64,000 bases of DNA, taken from assembly GCA_916610825.1 (NCBI GenBank), contig OU744450.1, positions 14,268,489-14,332,488 on the forward strand. Reading direction: 5' to 3'. Shown here piece by piece: positions 23,412 through 35,361 of this stretch; position 1 is the first letter of the stretch, and each line of letters begins with the position of its first letter. The notes below the pieces were generated by a model that was not told the origin of the DNA, ran no database searches, and saw only the letters and a list, made by a program, of their open reading frames with translations. The stretch is from Haliclystus octoradiatus (lineage: Eukaryota; Cnidaria; Staurozoa; Stauromedusae; Haliclystidae). The translations under genes were made by a program, and so were the position numbers.

Positions 23412-23672
23412 TTTCGAACATAATACAGTTTGAAATCTCGATTAATAATAATGCCGACTCACCAATTTCAAAAGAGGTTATTTTTCAATTTCAAAAGCCT
23501 TCATTGATAACTTCCATTCACGATAATAATGCTAGTCTGTCAACTGTAACGTGAATGGGAAACTATATGGAGCTATAAAAATACGCTATGATGTATCTAT
23601 CTAAGAATTATTAATAACAATTTATTACTGTCCGTAGCTGCTATATATATATATATGGTATGATTTAAAGGT

Positions 23673-25003
23673 ATGAATTGTATTCATAATTCCCGATATA
23701 AGATAGATCTTACTTTGATGGTCTACTTCTTCCAGTTTTTCCAGAGTGGCTTCGAGTTTAGTTTACAAATTACTCAAGTGGTCTTCTATTTAGAGGAGAT
23801 TAAAACTGACAACGTTCCTCTTTGGCAAGCGATCCTAACTATAACTAGCCCTTCATTTGGGGTTATCTTCTCACTTATTTTTGGATATTTAACTGACAAA
23901 TATGGAAATGCAAGACTTTGGGTCAGTATTGCTAACTTTTTCTCATTTCTTGGTTGTATTATCTATAGTATTCCATGGTCCCCTGCAGTTTTATTTATTG
24001 GTGTTGCTATGCGAGGGGCATCATATGGTGTGTTAGCTATCACAACTGCAGAAGTGGCACGAATGGTAAAGGGAGAAGAAGTAACACGAAGTTTATCAGC
24101 CATCAACATTGGATTAGCAGTTGGGTTGTTAATTGGTCCGTTTATTAATTTTTTCTTTCTTGACATTAACTTCGAATATAGTTGGTTTTATATCCACCCA
24201 ACTAATGCCCCAAGTTACGCATGCGCTGGAACAGTGGTTTTATCTCAATTTTTGGTTTTACTGTTTTTGTATAACAGTGAAGACATATTTGCCAAACAAC
24301 ATGATTTCAATGAAGATTCAGAGCATATGACATTTTTAAAAACAGAAGATGGAAAAAAGTTTCATAAAGTTCACAATCTCAGTACAATTCAGAGTCTAAG
24401 GCTACTGCTCTCCAATGTCGACATTGTAATTTTATACGGGTGCACTTACTTGTGGACGCTAGTTTTAGCCTCTTTTGAGGGTATCCTTCCTCTGTTCTCG
24501 GTTGAATGGTTGAAATATGACTCATTAACTTGAGTATTGTATATGTGACAAGCGGTGGAGTATTCGTACTTGTCAATATTATAGCTGCTTTGTGGACGAA
24601 CATAAATGACTTTCATGCCATTCTTGTAACAGCTTTACTACAAGTGCTTATTCCAGTACTTTTAGCAATTATATGGAAATATAAAAATGCAGGTTTAATT
24701 CTTGATGAACTCTACTGGATGGTTGTAATAATTGGTTCTGTTCCATGGATTTTAGAAGATGTGCTCACAAGATCGTTAGCATCAAAATTTGCTCCTTTGG
24801 AAATCCAAGGGTTTGCGGAAGGCTTTAGAACTATTCCTGCCACTATAGGGATGATGTCATCAGTCTTAGTTGTAACTAGTTGGTATAATTATACGCTGAT
24901 TACGTCAATAGCATTAGTTTTTATTGAATTATCACTAATATTAGTGCTAGTTTTTAGACGTAAATATCTCATAAATCCAGAAAGAATGTCTATAAATTCT
25001 TAA
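23673..25003 (+). pseudogene. MFS transporter, copy 1 (one-base frameshift)
   Basis: Same gene as the intact copy at 32257-33588, with one A missing after 24524 (ACTCATTAAC against ACTCAATTAAC). The frame therefore breaks at codon 284; the 3' half stays open in another frame to 25003. Everything else, including the flanks, is essentially identical. A single-base difference in an A/T context in one of two contig ends is more likely a sequencing or allelic difference than a real pseudogene. Confidence 0.85.
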
Positions 25004-26190
25004 AACAAAATTATAATGAAATCGACATATGACTGCTGTACGTATTTATATATTTCGTTATATCAAAATACCAAATTAAATATATTTACACCATAGATTC
25101 CTCAGCATCAGCAGATTGCTGTTATCAATACTTGTCCGGCTGTGTAAAAGAATAAATAAAATGAAAATTTGTAAATAATATATTTAAGCCCTGTGTCATA
25201 TGATCCTGTACTATACTTTACGTTTCGTAGGGTAGATGTATACATAAATGCAGAGTAGCGGAATAGTGGGCCTTCTGGAGCTAGGCTATAGTAAAGAAAC
25301 CCGGCATTCCTTCCAAATTAGTGAAAATAACACTCTTAAACCAATCAGTGAACTACAATCGTTGCCGTGACAACAAACTTCTATTGTTGTTTCTGTAAAA
25401 ACTCAGAATGTTTTATGGTTGAAAATTCAAACCTGAAATGGCGGCTGGGAATGGCAGAAAGATTTGACCTTCGGAGAGGGTTGGATTTTTTGACTAAGAC
25501 AGAAGTCTATTAACAGCGTTAACATAGCCCAATATTACGCAAGAAAGTGTTTATAATACTTGACTTGTAAAATAAAAATATCAACAAATACGTTTTCCAA
25601 AAATCTTTCCCGGTGATGTGTGATCACGCTTATCATTCAAGCAGTAACAAGCTTATCGTTCATATTATTAGAAAAGCTCGAATCGTCTAACCGTGATTCG
25701 AAGCAATAATGTTACCGTTCGTCATAGCCAAATAACGGCATTTGAATTCATTATCGAATCACACATGTCACAAATTGAAAAGTGTTTGTGTGGCGTTTTG
25801 TTGACATCATTTCGATATTAGAGTTTTTATGAAAGTTTCACTCGTTCTATTTTATAAAGAAGAATATCATCATAAGGGTAAAAGAAGACATGAAACTCAA
25901 ACTAGTTAAACTTAAGCATTATGATCTCTATTATACTATATCTTTACTGACTATATTACAATTGTATAAAATGTACAAATAAACTGTATATTCCAATTAT
26001 ATTGTTTCTTTGATGAGTGACGTATCATCCTTGCAAATGGCTATTCATGTTGAACTCATCAATGCATAATTATGTAACGGCATCAGTCATTTGCGAAACC
26101 AATGTAAAGATGACTTTTCACCTTCATACAAAAAATACGTAACCATTATAGTCAGTGCTATCTGATATAAAAAGTAGTTGATATTTAACT

Positions 26191-26368
26191 AATAGAAAAC
26201 GGTACTGAGGTTTATGTACTCTGATAGGAAGACGCTGGGTGCGTAATGAGACATGAAAGAGGCTTAAAAATCACAAGCCGCAAAGCGAGTGATTTTGGCC
26301 TCTTCATTGTCTCATAGCACCCAAAGTGTTCGTATCAGAGTACTTAACACGGATAACCGTTTTCTATT
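26191..26368. repeat. Foldback (long imperfect hairpin), copy 1
   Basis: Left arm: AATAGAAAACGGT, then TACTCTGATA, then GGGTGCGTAATGAGAC, then GAGGC. The right arm carries the reverse complements in mirrored order (GCCTC, GTCTCATAGCACCC, TATCAGAGTA, ACCGTTTTCTATT). The loop centre lies around 26275-26285 (AGCCGCAAAGCG). The same structure is at 34776-34953. No ORF is present. It could be a foldback MITE. Confidence 0.75.
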
Positions 26369-26922
26369 TGTTTTATAAAATAAATAACCTCTTTATTTTG
26401 ACATTGAAACGCTCAAAGTAATGATCATATTTAAATTCTCCTAAAATGACGTCATTGTAGACTGGAACGAGCAGATTTTCAATAGAAATACGCTGCTGTG
26501 CTTTTTGAGGAAAGCTAATCAGTACCATGATATGTCTACATGGTTGCCTAAAAATGAACTGTTAAGAATGTCGTATAACAGACAAAATAACAGAATTATT
26601 TATAACCACACATCAAAGACAACATTCTCAATTCAGAGTCAAGTTGGATCTAATCTCAAACATGTTAAGTTATGTCGCAATAACTGTGATCGTACGACAA
26701 TTAACATATAATTATAGAACACATTGATTGACGGGAATTCTATATAGTTACGCCTATATATATATAATACCACAAAGAAATCATTATCTAACGAAGACAA
26801 TTCAGATAACTAAATGCAATCAACTCATCAATGCAATTATATCCTACCCTGATTCTTAAAACGAAATGTTAATAACTCACCGTTTAAGCATTGGCTGCTC
26901 ATTTGCAGAAGTCATACGTCCT

Positions 26923-29278
26923 TTAACAAGCGGAATCGTCATTGACACTAGTACATAAACTATCGCTCACTTGAAGACATGCAGTTTTAGAAGGAGTGTC
27001 CGTTGATTCCAAGGCAATCTCCGATACCGTGATGACGCTGTTGAAACCACTATCACTGGAAAGGGTGTCTGATGCATCGTCAACAAGCACTAACAAAACA
27101 AATTATAAATGGTAGAAATTATAACATTAAAACATTATATGACACCATATCTTACTCTCAATGTCTCGTTATCATACCTGTCTCGTTGCTTTTGTCTTCC
27201 AATTCGTCAATATCGCAATCATCATCAACGTCAACGTCAATCATATCTCCTATCCCAGATTGCTTTGCAAGTGCATTATACTTTCGTTTGAGTTTTGTTA
27301 GTTCATTATCTACTTCATTTTCTCTCATTCGACTGCGGTACATAGCTTGGTTTGATTGTTCTAACTCAAATTCTAGATTTTCTTCCGCTGGTGTTCTTTT
27401 GTGATACAAGTCATAATGCCTTTCTTGATTTTTATAACCATCTAGAAGATCTTCAATTGCTGTTTTCATGTCCTTCTTGTCGTGCTCTAATTTCATGATG
27501 TAATCTTCTAGCTCTTGGATTACCTTTTGAGACGAATCTAAATTATCTGGCAATGTTTCAATCCTTTCGTATCGTATTTGACTGTCAAACTTTGTTTTGC
27601 GACCTAGAATATTAGAAGGATCGTTGAGTTTATGCACCTTATCTAGCCACACCCTAGACTTGCCTCTTCTTTCCCTCCTATTATCACGACGTATCAACAG
27701 TTGACCACATCTCCCTTCGTTGAAATCAACTGAGGCCAAAAGGTCAGCAGAGGCCATTTCAAAGTACTGTTGATCAGTTCCGTTGCGCTGATTGGCCAAG
27801 TGCTGTTGTTCGTGTAGATCTCCTATGGCGTTGCAGTAGACCAGTCTTTGAAGTAGATATTTAATTTGATCTTCACTTGTATCATCATCTTGCATGACGT
27901 CTTGAATAGTTGCTGCTAAGTCATCATAATTACGGCATTTGTTATTTAATTGGAAAGTACATCGTTGATATCTCTTTTCTCTGTCGTTACTCTCGATGAG
28001 CTTCTCTTGATAATCAGTTAAGCGTTTCTTTAATTGAATTACAACATTTTCTTTGGTACTCCATGGGTGGATTGGTTCGGGTCTATTTCTGTTAAAATAC
28101 AAAATAGCTTTACTTCCTTTTTGATTGTTATACAGTGAACCATTGTACAGTGGTATCTTGGTCGAATTCTTCGTCCCAGGGCGGAATTGCATGGCTTTAA
28201 AGTTAGGAGAAAACGCTAGCAATCGATCGTTAGATAATGGTGGGAACATAGGATCAGATGTAATTTCTTCTTCTTCGTTCCAGTCAATACCTTCGATCGC
28301 AACATCATAATCGTCCATTGTTTTATAATCATTGTTGTTATCAGAGGGCTCTTCATTCAGTGATTCATTTGAAATACATTTGATTTGATTTCCATTTTCA
28401 TCGTCATTGGTTTCTTCAAACTGTTTTATGCCACATTGATTATCAGCACGTTCTTCCATTGGCTGATATGATCTTGGCTTTGATGAAGACGAGCTTACTT
28501 CTTGATTAGTCTGATCTGCATTTGGTTTTTGAGATCTCGGTGTAACGGAAATAGAGGGAAGATTTGGAAGAGTTGATCTCCCTTGTAATTGCACCTTTAC
28601 CCCTATGCCCTTTCTTTTCTCAATTTTGTTTCCGTTATAATCGTAAGCCTTGCCTTTGATAATTGGTAAATGGTTCACTGAGGATTTACTTGTACATTTA
28701 GAATCACAGTTGCGCTTTTTATTATTATAACCTCTTTTTACTCTGTCCTTGGTAGGATACTGAACAATACCTTTTTGAACTTCAGAACGAATTTTCGTAG
28801 GATTATTCACTGCAGTTTTATTCACAGGATCAGGCTTGATTCTTTGTAACTGAGGGTCATTTATTTTGCGTTTAATATCGATCGTTGCATTACGTGCAAC
28901 CAGGGGACTTGACTCTTTCTGACTTATGTGTCCTCTACTCAATTCACTTGTAACAGGATGTTTAATAGACTTGGTTATAGACTTGGCTACTTTACTTTCT
29001 GTAACGGTAGGTTTAATAACTATTGCTTTAACTGTCCCTTCATTTCTACACTTAATATTTTCATACCTTGATCCAGAAATTTTCTTCAAGATGGACAACC
29101 GTCTTGTAGAAAGCAATGGCTTAGCAGTAGAAGGAGGTGTCGGTAAGTTTCTGATTGGACGCTGTAAGACGCGGCTGCGGTCACCTCCTTTGATGTAGAC
29201 GTTTTCTTTGACTGTAGCATTGCTGCGTGTTTTATTCTTCCCAATCTGAGGGAATATTACTCTCTCGGAATCTCTCAT
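26923..29278 (-). CDS. Orphan coiled-coil gene, copy 1
   Basis: Exon 1 is 29278-27178 and exon 2 is 27089-26923, joined by a GT-AG intron of 88 bp in phase 1. This is the same gene as the copy at 35508-37863 and differs in the predicted protein by one residue (Thr instead of Ile in the RCxFQLNN segment, about residue 441). Because it lies in the block duplicated across the gap, it probably represents the same locus as copy 2 rather than a third gene. The longer open frame upstream begins with GTG and is not used here; ATG at 29278 (MRDSERV) is the first AUG. See copy 2 for the protein description. Confidence 0.8.
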
Positions 29279-29366
29279 TACGAGAATAAAATTCAATTTG
29301 CGAACCAAATAAATTTGTGAATGCCGATTTCGAAAACCGCAAACAAATATAAGATACACTTAATTG

Positions 29367-29374
29367 TGACGTCA
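29367..29374. promoter_or_regulatory. CRE/ATF site TGACGTCA upstream of the orphan gene, copy 1
   Basis: Perfect TGACGTCA 89 bp upstream of the first ATG. It is conserved at the same distance in copy 2 (37952-37959) and in the diverged copy 3 (46085-46092). Confidence 0.45.
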
Positions 29375-29595
29375 TAAGGACTGTTCGCTATGGTTTCACA
29401 TTTTTATAGAGGCCGTTGTATGAAAAGCAGGCTGTATGTAAGCGAGGGCTAGACATAGCAAAATCTCCCTTCATTTGCCTGTCGACAATAAAAGTTGGCA
29501 AAATAAATCATATCATATAAAATGAGTTAATTAATTACTTATCTAACGCCTGGATGTAATGCTAGAAGGGATTCTTTTTTGACTATGCATGAATC

Positions 29596-29898
29596 ATGCA
29601 AGAGTCATGCGGCTGTGTCTATTCGTTATTTGGATGGTGTGTGAAAGAGAATGTCAAGCGTGATGAAAGCGAAGTGAAACATGTTACAAAAATTACTATA
29701 GAACAACCGAGTAAACGTTATGTGATAACAGTAAAATCAGGTAAAAAGAAAACAATTATTGATTGCGTTTATTCAAATGAAAACAACAGCTACGCCGATG
29801 ATATTCTTGTAAGAGAAAATATAACTAAAAAGTTGTCAATGGAAGCCAGCAAATTGAGAATATTTAAATTTAAAAATCCTTTTCAAGGTATTACGTAG
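29596..29898 (+). CDS. Hypothetical 100-aa protein, copy 1
   Basis: A single-exon ATG-initiated frame beginning MQESCGCVYSLFGWC, then a Lys/Thr-rich segment (KHVTKITIEQPSKRYVITVK) and a basic C-terminus. It lies head to head with the orphan coiled-coil gene, 317 bp between start codons, so a shared promoter region is possible. I do not recognise a family, and there is no signal peptide or clear membrane segment. It could be a chance ORF. Present unchanged at 38181-38483 in the duplicated block. Confidence 0.35.
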   Translation: MQESCGCVYSLFGWCVKENVKRDESEVKHVTKITIEQPSKRYVITVKSGKKKTIIDCVYSNENNSYADDILVRENITKKLSMEASKLRIFKFKNPFQGIT

Positions 29899-30965
29899 AT
29901 GTAAAAGTTAAAATATACAAAGATTTACAGATGAAGAAACTAGAATACAAAACGATTAATGGACTTTACGATTGAATATGAAGTAAGATGAAGGAAAGAC
30001 AGGGTTAAAACGAAGTTATAATTATATGTATCTTTATTATTAGTTAAAATAGATTCTGCGTTTAGAAAATGGTTAATCTTGGTAGTAGTAGAACTTTATC
30101 ACAGTTATCATATTCAAGTTATAGCATATAGCTATGAATTTCTTATTATTGAAATCGTATATTAGAATTAAGGTTACGGTTGTGATCGACCATTATATAA
30201 TTAGAGGAAGACACAGATGGTCGATGAGAGGGAGGATGTTTGGGCGAAAACCGTACTTATTCGCACTTATTATAAGTAATTATTTAAAACATTTCAAAGC
30301 CTCGCTTAGTAAGAAGTTAGCCTCCTTTTCTGTAAGCACGCATAATATTGTAATAATTAACCTTTTGTAGTGACGTAATAATGTAGTATAAATAGTTCGA
30401 GTTTGTATTAGTTAGTCAGTTATGCCAAACTACGCCAAGTTATGCGGTAGTTTTGTGGAGTGTTGAGCTAACTCCTCATTATAAATAAAGTAAAGTAAGA
30501 TTGGTTGTGTTCATTTGTGTGGTTCATCTAATGCTTGATCTTTTGAGTTTAAATTATACGCTCTTATATTATAAATACAGTCCTTATTCGTAAGAACAGA
30601 TGGGACGGATTCAAGAAAGAAATCTTTCTTTCATAATTCAATTTCATTATCTAAAATAGATTTATTGTTCGCACGTGCTACACAGTGGCTATAGTCTTAA
30701 AATTGATATGAATAAAATGGAATGGAGTTTGGCATTGTAAAGAGGTTGAAGTTTGTAGCTTGCATAACCACTAAATGAAAACTAGCGTGACCTCGTTTAC
30801 GGGGTGCTATATTAAAAATAGTGGTCATATATATAATAGAAATAGGAAAGTATTCTGTCGTAAACAATCATTTATACCAACAGCTTTGCTTATTTGGGAT
30901 TACTACGACAAATATTTGGAAATAATTCTTTCTCATTATCGTGATGTTGCTGTTTGGGACCCATA

Positions 30966-31465
30966 NNNNNNNNNNNNNNNNNNNNNNNNNNNNNNNNNNN
31001 NNNNNNNNNNNNNNNNNNNNNNNNNNNNNNNNNNNNNNNNNNNNNNNNNNNNNNNNNNNNNNNNNNNNNNNNNNNNNNNNNNNNNNNNNNNNNNNNNNNN
31101 NNNNNNNNNNNNNNNNNNNNNNNNNNNNNNNNNNNNNNNNNNNNNNNNNNNNNNNNNNNNNNNNNNNNNNNNNNNNNNNNNNNNNNNNNNNNNNNNNNNN
31201 NNNNNNNNNNNNNNNNNNNNNNNNNNNNNNNNNNNNNNNNNNNNNNNNNNNNNNNNNNNNNNNNNNNNNNNNNNNNNNNNNNNNNNNNNNNNNNNNNNNN
31301 NNNNNNNNNNNNNNNNNNNNNNNNNNNNNNNNNNNNNNNNNNNNNNNNNNNNNNNNNNNNNNNNNNNNNNNNNNNNNNNNNNNNNNNNNNNNNNNNNNNN
31401 NNNNNNNNNNNNNNNNNNNNNNNNNNNNNNNNNNNNNNNNNNNNNNNNNNNNNNNNNNNNNNNNN
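30966..31465. other. Assembly gap of 500 N
   Basis: Exactly 500 N, a conventional placeholder size, so the true distance is unknown and may be negative (overlap), given that both sides carry the same 8.1-kb sequence. Confidence 0.99.
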
Positions 31466-32256
31466 AGGACTAAAATCTAGCTTCATCGTTATGCACTAGT
31501 AATCGACACCTAGATTTAAATTTTCATTATTATAAGTTATTATTATTACCAGTATTATTTAACAGGCACAAAATCAGCAAAATTAAGATAAAGTAACAAA
31601 TCTTTCATGTATCGGATTCTGGTATTTTCATATTAGTAAGCCGAAACAAAAATTCTAATATGTCACCCTATCCTTCCATAAATCACATTACTGGTACTCG
31701 GATCGGATAATTCTGAGTTGCTAGGGTCAAATTCTAAAATTTATCAGTGAGTTTCGATAGGAACGAAAAGCAGCTTACTGTCCTTTTCAAGTGGTGCAGT
31801 ACCTCATCTGATTTCGCGATTCTAGTTCCAATCGAAAAGACTGGGGAGACTTCAACAGTTTCAGTAGCTTGAAATTACCTTACTTGACCCATTGATTTGA
31901 AGATCAGAGTCATCTTTTATACCAGTAACTTTGTGATTTATGGATTGATAGGGTGCGGATCGAAGCACGATTGAAGCAATCCCATCATGACGTCATTTCG
32001 AACATAATACAGTTTGAAATCTCGATTAATAATAATGCCGACTCACCAATTTCAAAAGAGGTTATTTTTCAATTTCAAAAGCCTTCATTGATAACTTCCA
32101 TTCACGATAATAATGCTAGTCTGTCAACTGTAACGTGAATGGGAAACTATATGGAGCTATAAAAATACGCTATGATGTATCTATCTAAGAATTATTAATA
32201 ACAATTTATTACTGTCCGTAGCTGCTATATATATATATATGGTATGATTTAAAGGT

Positions 32257-33588
32257 ATGAATTGTATTCATAATTCCCGATATAAGATAGATCTTACTTT
32301 GATGGTCTACTTCTTCCAGTTTTTCCAGAGTGGCTTCGAGTTTAGTTTACAAATTACTCAAGTGGTCTTCTATTTAGAGGAGATTAAAACTGACAACGTT
32401 CCTCTTTGGCAAGCGATCCTAACTATAACTAGCCCTTCATTTGGGGTTATCTTCTCACTTATTTTTGGATATTTAACTGACAAATATGGAAATGCAAGAC
32501 TTTGGGTCAGTATTGCTAACTTTTTCTCATTTCTTGGTTGTATTATCTATAGTATTCCATGGTCCCCTGCAGTTTTATTTATTGGTGTTGCTATGCGAGG
32601 GGCATCATATGGTGTGTTAGCTATCACAACTGCAGAAGTGGCACGAATGGTAAAGGGAGAAGAAGTAACACGAAGTTTATCAGCCATCAACATTGGATTA
32701 GCAGTTGGGTTGTTAATTGGTCCGTTTATTAATTTTTTCTTTCTTGACATTAACTTCGAATATAGTTGGTTTTATATCCACCCAACTAATGCCCCAAGTT
32801 ACGCATGCGCTGGAACAGTGGTTTTATCTCAATTTTTGGTTTTACTGTTTTTGTATAACAGTGAAGACATATTTGCCAAACAACATGATTTCAATGAAGA
32901 TTCAGAGCATATGACATTTTTAAAAACAGAAGATGGAAAAAAGTTTCATAAAGTTCACAATCTCAGTACAATTCAGAGTCTAAGGCTATTGCTCTCCAAT
33001 GTCGACATTGTAATTTTATACGGGTGCACTTACTTGTGGACGCTAGTTTTAGCCTCTTTTGAGGGTATCCTTCCTCTGTTCTCGGTTGAATGGTTGAAAT
33101 ATGACTCAATTAACTTGAGTATTGTATATGTGACAAGCGGTGGAGTATTCGTACTTGTCAATATTATAGCTGCTTTGTGGACGAACATAAATGACTTTCA
33201 TGCCATTCTTGTAACAGCTTTACTACAAGTGCTTATTCCAGTACTTTTAGCAATTATATGGAAATATAAAAATGCAGGTTTAATTCTTGATGAACTCTAC
33301 TGGATGGTTGTAATAATTGGTTCTGTTCCATGGATTTTAGAAGATGTGCTCACAAGATCGTTAGCATCAAAATTTGCTCCTTTGGAAATCCAAGGGTTTG
33401 CGGAAGGCTTTAGAACTATTCCTGCCACTATAGGGATGATGTCATCAGTCTTAGTTGTAACTAGTTGGTATAATTATACGCTGATTACGTCAATAGCATT
33501 AGTTTTTATTGAATTATCACTAATATTAGTGCTAGTTTTTAGACGTAAATATCTCATAAATCCAGAAAGAATGTCTATAAATTCTTAA
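32257..33588 (+). CDS. MFS transporter (MFSD8-like), intact, single exon
   Basis: 443 aa from ATG at 32257. A twelve-segment Major Facilitator Superfamily pattern is visible: about six hydrophobic stretches before residue 215, a charged cytosolic loop at about 215-255 (AKQHDFNEDSEHMTFLK), then six more. The family's motif A appears as GYLTDKYGNARL (residues 71-82) between TM2 and TM3. An Arg in MRGASYG marks TM4, and GLAVGLLIGPFINFFF resembles motif C in TM5. Layout and motifs recall lysosomal MFSD8/CLN7 and related proteins, but substrate and membrane are not readable from sequence. The gene appears intronless in its coding part; an untranslated 5' exon is possible because AAAG precedes the start. 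Divergent from POLD4, convergent with the orphan gene. Confidence 0.82.
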   Translation: MNCIHNSRYKIDLTLMVYFFQFFQSGFEFSLQITQVVFYLEEIKTDNVPLWQAILTITSPSFGVIFSLIFGYLTDKYGNARLWVSIANFFSFLGCIIYSIPWSPAVLFIGVAMRGASYGVLAITTAEVARMVKGEEVTRSLSAINIGLAVGLLIGPFINFFFLDINFEYSWFYIHPTNAPSYACAGTVVLSQFLVLLFLYNSEDIFAKQHDFNEDSEHMTFLKTEDGKKFHKVHNLSTIQSLRLLLSNVDIVILYGCTYLWTLVLASFEGILPLFSVEWLKYDSINLSIVYVTSGGVFVLVNIIAALWTNINDFHAILVTALLQVLIPVLLAIIWKYKNAGLILDELYWMVVIIGSVPWILEDVLTRSLASKFAPLEIQGFAEGFRTIPATIGMMSSVLVVTSWYNYTLITSIALVFIELSLILVLVFRRKYLINPERMSINS

Positions 33589-34775
33589 AACAAAATTATA
33601 ATGAAATCGACATATGACTGCTGTACGTATTTATATATTTCGTTATATCAAAATACCAAATTAAATATATTTACACCATAGATTCCTCAGCATCAGCAGA
33701 TTGCTGTTATCAATACTTGTCCGGCTGTGTAAAAGAATAAATAAAATGAAAATTTGTAAATAATATATTTAAGCCCTGTGTCATATGATCCTGTACTATA
33801 CTTTACGTTTCGTAGGGTAGATGTATACATAAATGCAGAGTAGCGGAATAGTGGGCCTTCTGGAGCTAGGCTATAGTAAAGAAACCCGGCATTCCTTCCA
33901 AATTAGTGAAAATAACACTCTTAAACCAATCAGTGAACTACAATCGTTGCCGTGACAACAAACTTCTATTGTTGTTTCTGTAAAAACTCAGAATGTTTTA
34001 TGGTTGAAAATTCAAACCTGAAATGGCGGCTGGGAATGGCAGAAAGATTTGACCTTCGGAGAGGGTTGGATTTTTTGACTAAGACAGAAGTCTATTAACA
34101 GCGTTAACATAGCCCAATATTACGCAAGAAAGTGTTTATAATACTTGACTTGTAAAATAAAAATATCAACAAATACGTTTTCCAAAAATCTTTCCCGGTG
34201 ATGTGTGATCACGCTTATCATTCAAGCAGTAACAAGCTTATCGTTCATATTATTAGAAAAGCTCGAATCGTCTAACCGTGATTCGAAGCAATAATGTTAC
34301 CGTTCGTCATAGCCAAATAACGGCATTTGAATTCATTATCGAATCACACATGTCACAAATTGAAAAGTGTTTGTGTGGCGTTTTGTTGACATCATTTCGA
34401 TATTAGAGTTTTTATGAAAGTTTCACTCGTTCTATTTTATAAAGAAGAATATCATCATAAGGGTAAAAGAAGACATGAAACTCAAACTAGTTAAACTTAA
34501 GCATTATGATCTCTATTATACTATATCTTTACTGACTATATTACAATTGTATAAAATGTACAAATAAACTGTATATTCCAATTATATTGTTTCTTTGATG
34601 AGTGACGTATCATCCTTGCAAATGGCTATTCATGTTGAACTCATCAATGCATAATTATGTAACGGCATCAGTCATTTGCGAAACCAATGTAAAGATGACT
34701 TTTCACCTTCATACAAAAAATACGTAACCATTATAGTCAGTGCTATCTGATATAAAAAGTAGTTGATATTTAACT

Positions 34776-34953
34776 AATAGAAAACGGTACTGAGGTTTAT
34801 GTACTCTGATAGGAAGACGCTGGGTGCGTAATGAGACATGAAAGAGGCTTAAAAATCACAAGCCGCAAAGCGAGTGATTTTGGCCTCTTCATTGTCTCAT
34901 AGCACCCAAAGTGTTCGTATCAGAGTACTTAACACGGATAACCGTTTTCTATT
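34776..34953. repeat. Foldback hairpin, copy 2
   Basis: Same structure as 26191-26368 within the duplicated block, between the MFS gene and the orphan gene. Confidence 0.75.
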
Positions 34954-35361
34954 TGTTTTATAAAATAAATAACCTCTTTATTTTGACATTGAAACGCTCA
35001 AAGTAATGATCATATTTAAATTCTCCTAAAATGACGTCATTGTAGACTGGAACGAGCAGATTTTCAATAGAAATACGCTGCTGTGCTTTTTGAGGAAAGC
35101 TAATCAGTACCATGATATGTCTACATGGTTGCCTAAAAATGAACTGTTAAGAATGTCGTATAACAGACAAAATAACAGAATTATTTATAACCACACATCA
35201 AAGACAACATTCTCAATTCAGAGTCAAGTTGGATCTAATCTCAAACATGTTAAGTTATGTCGCAATAACTGTGATCGTACGACAATTAACATATAATTAT
35301 AGAACACATTGATTGACGGGAATTATATATAGTTACGCCTATATATATATAATACCACAAA

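Larger units (their letters stand above)
22882..30965. repeat. First copy of a ~8.1-kb near-identical duplicated block (left of the gap)
   Basis: Matches 31466-39550 base for base apart from a handful of differences: a missing A after 24524, C/T near 24410, C/A at about 26743 and G/A near 27957. It ends exactly at the 500-N gap, and the second copy begins exactly after it. This is the pattern expected when two overlapping contigs were scaffolded without being merged. See findings. Confidence 0.95.

Noticed and set aside
23369-23554. 61-codon frame upstream of the MFS gene
   Set aside because: It begins with GTG, has no recognisable content and lies in the promoter side of the MFS gene.
30134-30370. 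78-codon hydrophobic/basic frame next to the 100-aa ORF (also 38719-38955)
   Set aside because: ATG-initiated but composition follows local AT richness. There is no family signal, and duplication across the gap is not evidence of conservation.
30775-31499. Open frames of 179-232 codons running through the N block
   Set aside because: They exist only because the 500 N contain no stop codons; they carry no sequence information.
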